Of a DNA stretch of 16,088 nt, positions 8,020-13,347 are shown piece after piece; the stretch's first letter is position 1, and the number at the start of each line of letters is the position of its first letter. Both the position numbers and the translations under genes were made by a program. The notes under the pieces were generated by a model. The model worked only from the letters and a program-made list of their open reading frames with translations, was not told where the DNA came from and did not search any database. The stretch comes from Verrucomicrobiota bacterium (GTDB lineage Bacteria; Verrucomicrobiota; Kiritimatiellia; B70-G9), in the NCBI GenBank assembly GCA_003641465.1, contig QNAJ01000006.1:1-16088 (forward strand). The letters run 5' to 3'.

Positions 8020-8050
8020 CTTGCCTTGTTTGGGCGGAAAGGGACGGCAC

Positions 8051-8521
8051 ATGAACAAGCGGTACCGGAAGGTCCTGCAGCCCAGGAACATCATTCTGGA
8101 TTTACATGCAACGGATAAGCCCGGGGTGATCGCTGAACTTGTTGATCACCTGGTTTCCACTGGAGACATTGCTCCCCAAAAGCGCGATGAGGTGCTGGCA
8201 GCTGTTCTCAGTCGGGAGAAAAGAATGTCAACCGGTTTGCAGCACGGAGTGGCTGTACCTCACGGCAAGACCGATGCCGTCTCGGATCTTATCGCGGTAC
8301 TGGGCCGCTCGCGCCACGGGGCGGAATTTGCATCCTTGGACGGCAGGCCTGCTCAAATATTTGTGCTCATTCTTTCTCCGGAATCAATGGCTGGACCTCA
8401 CGTTGAATTCCTGGCGGAGATAAGCCGCCTGCTCACGCGCGCGGAGATCCGCGAACGTCTGCTTGCCGCCGAATCTGCTGAAGAGATATTAAACCTTTTT
8501 GATCAGTCCGCTGACCGCTGA
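8051..8521 (+). CDS. PtsN-like PTS EIIA (type 2) domain protein
   Basis: The 156-residue product is a single EIIA domain of the nitrogen/fructose type. GLQHGVAVPHGKTD contains the phosphorylatable histidine (H71), and IFVLILSPESMAGPHVEFLAEISRLL-type strands and helices follow in the usual order. The frame is open upstream to 7913, but that extension looks non-coding, and ATG 8051 has AAGGGA six bases before it and the right length for PtsN. PtsN-type proteins are usually signalling outputs of the PTS-Ntr phosphorelay and control potassium transport and stress genes in proteobacteria. Here the stop codon shares one base with the antiporter ATG (TGATG). That coupling suggests that EIIA phosphorylation regulates the antiporter, which is an inference from position. 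Confidence 0.88.
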   Translation: MNKRYRKVLQPRNIILDLHATDKPGVIAELVDHLVSTGDIAPQKRDEVLAAVLSREKRMSTGLQHGVAVPHGKTDAVSDLIAVLGRSRHGAEFASLDGRPAQIFVLILSPESMAGPHVEFLAEISRLLTRAEIRERLLAAESAEEILNLFDQSADR

Positions 8522-10182
8522 TGATCGCCGCCGTCACCAACGGTGCCGTGGCGGGTCCGTTCGCGACCGGTCCGCCTGAGGTGGGTCGCGTGATGACCGA
8601 GGTTGCTTTGCAACTGGCGGTCATTCTTATCGCAGCCCGTCTAGGCGGCTTCATTGCTCAGAGTTATTTCCGGGCGCCCAGTGTTCTGGGGGAGCTAGCG
8701 GCCGGGATGCTTTTCGGCCCCTACGCTCTGGGGGGGCTGCCGCTTCCCGGCTGGGGGCCGGTATTCCCACTCAAAGGCGGTCCTCTGCCCGTCTCCACGG
8801 AACTCTACGGATTTGCCATGCTCGCCTCTATTGTGCTGCTGTTCATCTCCGGTCTGGAGACGGATCCGAAGACATTTCTGCGCTACTCCGTCTCCGGGCT
8901 TGCCGTAGGGGTAGGCGGCATAGTTACCGCTTTCGCAATTGGAGATGTAGCGGCCGTTTTGCTGGGCATTGCGGATTCCTTCCTGTCGCCTCCGGCCCTT
9001 TTCCTGGGGACGGTTGCGACTGCAACATCGGTCGGTCTGACCGCGCGCTTGTTATCCGAAAGGCGGAAAATGGGCTCTCCGGAAGGTGTAACCATATTGG
9101 CCGCCGCGGTCTTCGATGATGTTCTAGGCATTGTCGTGCTTGCACTCGTAGTGGCCGTGACGCGCGCCAAGGGCAGTCAAAGCACGCCTGCCGACTGGAA
9201 GCATATTGCTCTGATCGGTGCCAAAGCTCTCGGATTCTGGATATTGTTCACCGCCGTCGGCCTGCTCCTGGCAAGGCGCCTGACACATCTTCTGAAGAGA
9301 CTCCGCTCCATGACCACCATCGCCTCGATCTGCGTCGGCTTGGCACTGCTGGTCGCCGGTCTTTCGGAAATGGCGGGACTGGCCATGATTATCGGGGCCT
9401 ATATCGTGGGGCTTTCTTTGTCGCAGACCGACATCGCCTATGAGCTGCAAGAACGCCTGCGCCCCCTTTATGATTTTCTGATTCCCATCTTTTTCTGCGT
9501 CATGGGCATGCTGGTCAATTTTTTCGCAGTAAAGAGCGTCTTGCTTGCAGCGGTGTTCTACGGCTTGGCCGGGATAGGTGCCAAGATCGTTGGCTGCGGA
9601 ATACCTGCCTGGTTCACCGGATTCAATCTCCGCGGGGCCGTCCGGATCGGTACCGGCATGATCCCCCGCGCAGAAGTCGCCCTGATAGTCGCCGGAATCG
9701 GACTTTCTTCCAACATCATCTCTCCCGAGGTATTCGGAATCGCCGTCTCCCTCACCATGCTTTCTACACTCCTGGCACCTCCTCTTATTGTCCGGGCATT
9801 CCAGGGGGGATCAGGGCTCCGCGTTGCAGTGGAAAAGCGGAAAGAAGAAGAAATTCGATCTGTCAGCCTGGATCTCCCTTCCGCGGAATTGGCGGAATTC
9901 CTTGTCTCCCGCATAAACCGGGCCTTCCGCAACGAAGAATATTTTGTCCACCGCCTCCACACCGATACACCGACCTGGCAGATCCGCAAAGAAGACATTT
10001 CTTTCACCATAATCCAGGATGATCGTCGGGTAATACTGAATATGCCCGCCCGCTACCAGCATATCGCCCGATTCATCGTGCTGGAAGAGATCCTCAACCT
10101 GAGCGAGTTTCTCGAGTCGGTGCGTAAGATGCAGAGTCCGGAAGATATGGGAGCCCAACTGCTCAAAGGAGTATTTGAGTAG
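8521..10182 (+). CDS. CPA2 family cation/proton antiporter (NapA/Kef-like)
   Basis: This 553-residue protein has about 12-13 membrane helices over residues 28-430, then a soluble tail of about 120 residues. It should exchange Na+ or K+ for protons across the inner membrane. RAPSVLGELAAGMLFGP (51-67) is the typical first-repeat segment. FDDVLGI carries a double aspartate (D199, D200), the ion-binding pair of electrogenic antiporters. A lysine in AKIVGC (K355) and GMIPRAEVALIVAGIGL (379-395) are also conserved in this group. The tail is not a recognisable TrkA-N domain and I do not recognise it. The start at 8521 overlaps the EIIA stop but has no SD. ATG 8593, with GAGGTG upstream, would remove 24 unconserved residues and may be the true start. 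Confidence 0.9.
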   Translation: MIAAVTNGAVAGPFATGPPEVGRVMTEVALQLAVILIAARLGGFIAQSYFRAPSVLGELAAGMLFGPYALGGLPLPGWGPVFPLKGGPLPVSTELYGFAMLASIVLLFISGLETDPKTFLRYSVSGLAVGVGGIVTAFAIGDVAAVLLGIADSFLSPPALFLGTVATATSVGLTARLLSERRKMGSPEGVTILAAAVFDDVLGIVVLALVVAVTRAKGSQSTPADWKHIALIGAKALGFWILFTAVGLLLARRLTHLLKRLRSMTTIASICVGLALLVAGLSEMAGLAMIIGAYIVGLSLSQTDIAYELQERLRPLYDFLIPIFFCVMGMLVNFFAVKSVLLAAVFYGLAGIGAKIVGCGIPAWFTGFNLRGAVRIGTGMIPRAEVALIVAGIGLSSNIISPEVFGIAVSLTMLSTLLAPPLIVRAFQGGSGLRVAVEKRKEEEIRSVSLDLPSAELAEFLVSRINRAFRNEEYFVHRLHTDTPTWQIRKEDISFTIIQDDRRVILNMPARYQHIARFIVLEEILNLSEFLESVRKMQSPEDMGAQLLKGVFE

Positions 10183-10208
10183 ACCCCCAGAGAAAATGCG
10201 GGACACCT

Positions 10209-10222
10209 CGGGAGGCATCCCG
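10209..10222. terminator. Weak hairpin between convergent genes
   Basis: CGGGA, loop GGCA, TCCCG forms a 5-bp stem 27 bases after the antiporter stop and before the converging rubrerythrin remnant. No T-run follows on either strand, so termination by this element is only possible, not shown. Confidence 0.2.
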
Positions 10223-10249
10223 GAACCATTGAAAGCTGCCCCCGGTAAT

Positions 10250-10504
10250 TCAGAATTTCCTGGAATCGGCCTGTTCCGCACCGTAGATCAGACAGTGCGG
10301 GGCAGCATCCCCTTCTACGGTCCAGCCGCATACCGGACAGATGCGTACGGTACCCAGTTCCACGTCCTGACCCTTGACTACTGCCTTCTTGGCCCTCCGG
10401 TACATATCGGCGCAAATCTTCTCCGCCTCGATGGCATAGCGTACCGACTTCTCGGCCGCAGTCTCATTCCGCCGCTTTGGCACCACAATCGCCATCGTTG
10501 CCAT
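10250..10504 (-). pseudogene. C-terminal remnant of rubrerythrin (last helix plus rubredoxin-like domain)
   Basis: The 84-codon frame matches only the C-terminal part of rubrerythrin, a non-haem iron peroxide reductase of about 190 residues. YAIEAEKICADMYRRA aligns with the last helix of the diiron bundle. ICPVCGWTVEGDAAPHC aligns with the rubredoxin domain. Two metal ligands are missing. The helix normally reads E-K-x-H and here has Cys in place of His. The final CPxCG reads CLIYG, so the fourth iron-binding Cys is Tyr (TAC, one base from TGC). The frame closes at a TGA 15 codons upstream of the ATG, no SD is present, and helices 1-3 were not found upstream. Codon use is otherwise normal, so the decay is recent or a short protein persists. 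It could still be a small expressed protein with an altered site. Confidence 0.6.
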
Positions 10505-10604
10505 CGGGGCGATTGCCGCACCGTATCCCAGCGGCGCCTGGGCCCATACTGTTCATGTGTGGAACCACCGAGGTGGACGCGGTGATCCTGAAAGTACGTT
10601 GACC

Positions 10605-10633
10605 TTTACCCTGGGCAACGCTTGCCATACACT
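10605..10633 (+). promoter_or_regulatory. Candidate promoter of the microcompartment operon
   Basis: TTTACC (10605-10610) and TACACT (10628-10633) are 17 bases apart, each matching consensus at four of six positions. An overlapping TTGACC (10599-10604) is a better -35 but has no -10 at a normal distance. Transcription would start near 10640, directly at ATG 10641. That fits the lack of an SD before this gene and would make the mRNA leaderless. It is the only promoter-like element I see for the whole operon. Confidence 0.3.
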
Positions 10634-10640
10634 GAATTCC

Positions 10641-11903
10641 ATGAGTGTGCAGAAACGGATCGCCATCGGTTCAGACCACGGTGGTTACGAGCTGAAGCAG
10701 CAGTTGATTCCGTTCCTGCGTTCCCAGGGTCATCTGGTCACCGACTGCGGCACGTTCAGCACGGCTCCTGTCGATTATCCGGTTATCGCCGCTGACGTAG
10801 CACGACGGGTTGCGCGCGGAGAGGCTGAATTCGGAATCATCATAGACGGCGCCGGCATCGGGTCGGCGATGGCTGCAAACAAGATCCCCGGTATCCGCGC
10901 CGCAGCGGTCTACAACCGCGACCTTGCAATCAATGCCCGGGAGCACAACGACGCAAATGTCTTGACTCTCGGAGCACGCCAGACAACGCTTGAAACGGCA
11001 AAGGAGATTGTCGGCCTTTTTCTTTCACGCAGTTGCACGGCTGAGCGTCACCGGCGCCGCGTGCAGATGATCATGGAGCTCGAGGCGCCGATTCGTCGCG
11101 ATGACGCTGCCGTCAAGAGCGAGGATCATAATATGAATCTTGATCCTGCAGATATTGAGAAAATCACCCGCCGGGTTCAGGAGCTGCTTTCGTCTGGTTC
11201 TGTTCCCGACACACGTGGTGCTCCTGTCAGCCCCTCAGAGCTTGCGGCTATGATTGATCACACGCTGCTCAAGCCGGAGGCATCCCGAGAGGACGTCGCC
11301 CGTCTCTGCCGCGAAGCGCGGGAATACGGATTTTACTCCGTTTGTGTGAATCCAGCCTATGTACGCCAAGCGGCCGATCTTCTGAAGGGAACGCCCGTCA
11401 AGGTGTGCGCGGTGGTCGGCTTTCCTCTGGGGGCGCAGTCGCCGGAGATCAAGGTCCTCGAAGCTCGCAAAGCGATCAGAGACGGAGCTGCCGAAATCGA
11501 TATGGTCATCAACATCGGCGCACTCAAGAGCGGGGATGATGCCCTTGTGCTGCGCGACATCCGCGGAGTGGTCGAAGCCTGTGTGGACCGCCGGGCTCTA
11601 TGCAAAGTCATCCTGGAGACCGCTCTGCTGAGCGAAGAAGAAAAAGTCCGTGCATGCCAGCTGGCGATGAAAGCCGGGGCACATTTCGTCAAAACGTCAA
11701 CCGGATTTGGACCAGGCGGTGCGACCGAGGAGGACATCCGCCTCATGCGTAAGACTGTAGGGGGGAAACTCGGTGTCAAGGCTTCGGGTGGTATCCGCAG
11801 TTACGATGACGCTGTTAGAATGATCGCCGCCGGCGCGAACCGCATCGGCTCCAGCAGCAGCGTGAAGATTATTGAGGAAGCCAGACAGAGAGCCGGCGCC
11901 TGA
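10641..11903 (+). CDS. rpiB-deoC: RpiB-DeoC fusion: pentose-phosphate isomerase and deoxyribose-phosphate aldolase
   Basis: One uninterrupted frame of 420 residues encodes two enzymes. Residues 1-150 are RpiB/LacAB-type: IAIGSDHGGYELK at the N-terminus, H102 in REHND and GARQT are conserved. The usual CGTGIG reads DGAGIG, so the catalytic Cys is Asp (D69) and the next Thr is Ala. Residues 200-420 are DeoC, with D287 (EIDMVIN), Schiff-base K351 (FVKTSTG) and K380 (GVKASGG) all present. DeoC cleaves 2-deoxyribose-5-phosphate to acetaldehyde and glyceraldehyde-3-phosphate. The linker holds an amphipathic helix ADIEKITRRVQELL (170-183) like BMC encapsulation peptides. The frame is open upstream to 10557, but ATG 10641 gives the normal RpiB start. 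The gene is first in the shell operon and defines it as the SPU type. Confidence 0.92.
   Translation: MSVQKRIAIGSDHGGYELKQQLIPFLRSQGHLVTDCGTFSTAPVDYPVIAADVARRVARGEAEFGIIIDGAGIGSAMAANKIPGIRAAAVYNRDLAINAREHNDANVLTLGARQTTLETAKEIVGLFLSRSCTAERHRRRVQMIMELEAPIRRDDAAVKSEDHNMNLDPADIEKITRRVQELLSSGSVPDTRGAPVSPSELAAMIDHTLLKPEASREDVARLCREAREYGFYSVCVNPAYVRQAADLLKGTPVKVCAVVGFPLGAQSPEIKVLEARKAIRDGAAEIDMVINIGALKSGDDALVLRDIRGVVEACVDRRALCKVILETALLSEEEKVRACQLAMKAGAHFVKTSTGFGPGGATEEDIRLMRKTVGGKLGVKASGGIRSYDDAVRMIAAGANRIGSSSSVKIIEEARQRAGA
11121..11135 (+). promoter_or_regulatory. Internal ribosome binding site and in-frame ATG inside rpiB-deoC
   Basis: GAGG (11121-11124) stands 8 bases before an in-frame ATG (11133-11135, residue M165 of the fusion). 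Initiation here would give a free DeoC of 256 residues that starts MNLDPADIEKITRR, placing the putative encapsulation helix at its N-terminus, as in separate BMC enzymes. It may be the start of an ancestral separate deoC gene, still used or not. Confidence 0.5.
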
Positions 11904-11910
11904 AGTCACC

Positions 11911-11947
11911 ATCAGTCCGGGCACCCGGTTCCCTGTCGGCAACTGAT
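11911..11947 (+). other. Inverted repeat between rpiB-deoC and the first shell gene
   Basis: ATCAGT (11911-11916) pairs with ACTGAT (11942-11947). Next to the left arm, CCGG-GCAC-CCGG (11917-11928) can form a small inner hairpin. There is no T-run, so a simple terminator is unlikely. Its place just before the shell genes suggests an mRNA processing or stability element. This is inferred from the sequence alone. Confidence 0.35.
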
Positions 11948-11970
11948 TACGGGAAGGCAGAGACCCGGAG

Positions 11971-11991
11971 AAAGAAAGGAGATCAACCGTG
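11971..11991 (+). promoter_or_regulatory. Strong ribosome binding site of the first BMC-T gene
   Basis: AAAGAAAGGAGA (11971-11982) ends 6 bases before GTG 11989 and fixes that non-ATG start. The same 12 bases recur before the BMC-H gene at 12653-12664. Confidence 0.75.
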
Positions 11992-12612
11992 GCGGAATTA
12001 CGAACCTACGTTTTTCTCGACAGTCTGCAGCCGCAGTTCGCCGCCTTTCTCGGCACTGTGGCGCAGGGATTCCTGCCGGTCGCCGGTCAAGCCTCGCTGT
12101 TCGTCGAAATATCGCCCGGAATAGAAATCAACCGGGTCACTGACGTGGCCCTGAAAGCCACCAGTGTAACGCCGGGTATGCAGATCGTCGAGCGACTCTA
12201 CGGACTGCTTGAAATCCACTCGGATTCCCAGGCAGATGTGAGGCAGGCCGGCCAGGCCATTCTGGATTCTCTGAATCTCAAAGAGGACGATCGGATCAAG
12301 CCGCGCGTATATTCCAGCCAGGTGATCCGACGGCTCACTGATCACCAGTCCCAGCTGATCAACCGCATGCGTCACGGAAACATGATCATTCCCGGGCAGA
12401 CACTCTACGTGATGGAGGTTGCTCCGGCAGGGTATGCCGCGTTGGCGGCCAACGAAGCGGAAAAGGCGGCAGAAATCAACATTCTCGAGGTTCGCGCTTT
12501 CGGCAGCTTTGGAAGAGTTTATCTCGGAGGAGAGGAACGTGACATAGATGTCGGTTATCGGGCTGCCGAACAGGCCATCGCCGCGATAACCGGACGTGAG
12601 GTCCAGAAATAA
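11989..12612 (+). CDS. BMC-T shell protein, stacking (BMC-TD) type
   Basis: The 207-residue product is a tandem BMC-domain protein, which forms a trimeric pseudohexamer tile in the shell. Its sequence follows the Haliangium ochraceum BMC-T2/T3 proteins, which stack in pairs and carry a gated central pore. Markers are RTYVFLDSLQPQ near the N-terminus, GFLPVAGQASLFVEISPGIEINR (about residues 28-50), VERLYGLLEIH and MEVAPAGYAALAANEAEKAAEI in the second half. This type is thought to admit larger metabolites or cofactors such as NADH and CoA. GTG 11989 is fixed by a strong SD. The gene lies 85 bases after rpiB-deoC and 59 bases before the BMC-H gene. Assignment to BMC-T is very sure. The stacking subtype rests on remembered similarity. 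Confidence 0.93.
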   Translation: MAELRTYVFLDSLQPQFAAFLGTVAQGFLPVAGQASLFVEISPGIEINRVTDVALKATSVTPGMQIVERLYGLLEIHSDSQADVRQAGQAILDSLNLKEDDRIKPRVYSSQVIRRLTDHQSQLINRMRHGNMIIPGQTLYVMEVAPAGYAALAANEAEKAAEINILEVRAFGSFGRVYLGGEERDIDVGYRAAEQAIAAITGREVQK

Positions 12613-12632
12613 GTCTGGATACAGGATGAAAG

Positions 12633-12650
12633 CGACAAGAACCGGTGTCG
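12633..12650 (+). other. Intercistronic hairpin before the BMC-H gene
   Basis: CGACA (12633-12637) pairs with TGTCG (12646-12650) around an 8-base loop, directly before the A-rich SD of the BMC-H gene. A stem at the 5' side of a highly expressed cistron can protect mRNA, but the stem is short and the role is a guess. Confidence 0.25.
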
Positions 12651-12652
12651 AA

Positions 12653-12674
12653 AAAGAAAGGAGAGAATGCCATG
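12653..12674 (+). promoter_or_regulatory. Strong ribosome binding site of the BMC-H gene
   Basis: AAAGAAAGGAGA (12653-12664) with 7 more bases to ATG 12672 selects this start over an upstream in-frame ATG at 12645. It is identical to the element before the BMC-T gene at 11971-11982. Confidence 0.75.
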
Positions 12675-12974
12675 GCGGAAGCAGTAGGAATGATAGAAAC
12701 CCGATCGTTTCCAGCGGTGGTTGAGGCCGCTGATGCAATGGACAAGGCCGCCAAGGTGGAACTCGTTTCCTATGAGAAAACCGGTGGCGGATATACCTCG
12801 GTGATCGTTCGTGGAGATGTAGCCGCGGTCAAGGCTGCCTGCGATGCCGGCCAAATTGCCGCTGGCCGCGTGGGTGAGGTTGTGGCGGTACACGTGATAG
12901 CGCGTCCCCATCCGAACGTGGACGCCGTCCTTCCGCTGGGAAGGCCGCCAGAGACAAAGGCTGCCAAGAAATAA
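12672..12974 (+). CDS. BMC-H hexameric shell protein
   Basis: This 100-residue single-domain BMC protein is the main hexagonal tile of the shell. AVGMIETRSFPAVVEAADAM and KAAKVELVSYEKTGG are the canonical N-terminal half. VIVRGDVAAVKAACDAG is the core motif shared with PduA, EutM and the H. ochraceum BMC-H. The pore loop reads KTGGGYTS, so the narrowest point should be lined by glycines. The C-terminus HVIARPHPNVDAVLPLG is typical, with a short Lys-rich tail. The family length is 90-100 residues, so it is complete. It is the only BMC-H in the window. Its very good SD fits the high copy number that hexamers need. Confidence 0.96.
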   Translation: MAEAVGMIETRSFPAVVEAADAMDKAAKVELVSYEKTGGGYTSVIVRGDVAAVKAACDAGQIAAGRVGEVVAVHVIARPHPNVDAVLPLGRPPETKAAKK

Positions 12975-13003
12975 TCCGGTTTTCCGGAGAAAGCGAGGCG
13001 GTG

Positions 13004-13303
13004 ATGAATCTCGGCCGGATAGTCGGCACGGTGGTCGCAACGCGCAAAGAGCCGAGCATCGAGGGACTTAAGTTTCAGCTGGTCCGGTATCTTGATGAGA
13101 ATGGAAAGGAGACCGGCGCCGAGGTCGTCGCGGTAGATGCGGTCGGCGCCGGCCCGGGAGAAGTTGTTCTGGTCGCCACGGGAAGCTCGGCGCGACAGAC
13201 TGCTCTCACGCAGAATCGTCCCTGCGATGCTGTGATCATGGCGATTGTGGACTCCTGGGACGTGGGTGGTGAAATAAGGTATCGGAAGTCAGAGGACAGT
13301 TAG
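13004..13303 (+). CDS. BMC-P pentameric vertex protein 1 (EutN/CcmL family)
   Basis: The 99-residue product belongs to the EutN/CcmL family, which forms pentamers that close the vertices of icosahedral shells. LGRIVGTVVATRKEPSIEG at the N-terminus, then VVAVDAVGAGPGEVVLVATGSSAR and DAVIMAIVDS, are the standard family motifs. It resembles the main pentamer of H. ochraceum. GTG 13001 and ATG 13004 are adjacent possible starts. ATG 13004 is preferred, with GAGG 5 bases upstream. It lies 29 bases after BMC-H and 44 bases before the dehydrogenase start. The other two BMC-P proteins in the operon are more divergent, so this may be the main cap. Confidence 0.95.
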   Translation: MNLGRIVGTVVATRKEPSIEGLKFQLVRYLDENGKETGAEVVAVDAVGAGPGEVVLVATGSSARQTALTQNRPCDAVIMAIVDSWDVGGEIRYRKSEDS

Positions 13304-13347
13304 GGCAGTTGTCTCACGGCCTCCGCGAAATATGGAGGAACAAACTG

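Noticed and set aside
7913..8050. Extended start of the PtsN-like EIIA at 7913
   Set aside because: The extra 46 codons contain the likely promoter, have no similarity to EIIA and lack an SD; ATG 8051 is better.
10175..10585. 136-codon plus-strand frame across the gap before rpiB-deoC
   Set aside because: It is antisense to the rubrerythrin remnant, has no SD and a low-quality translation.
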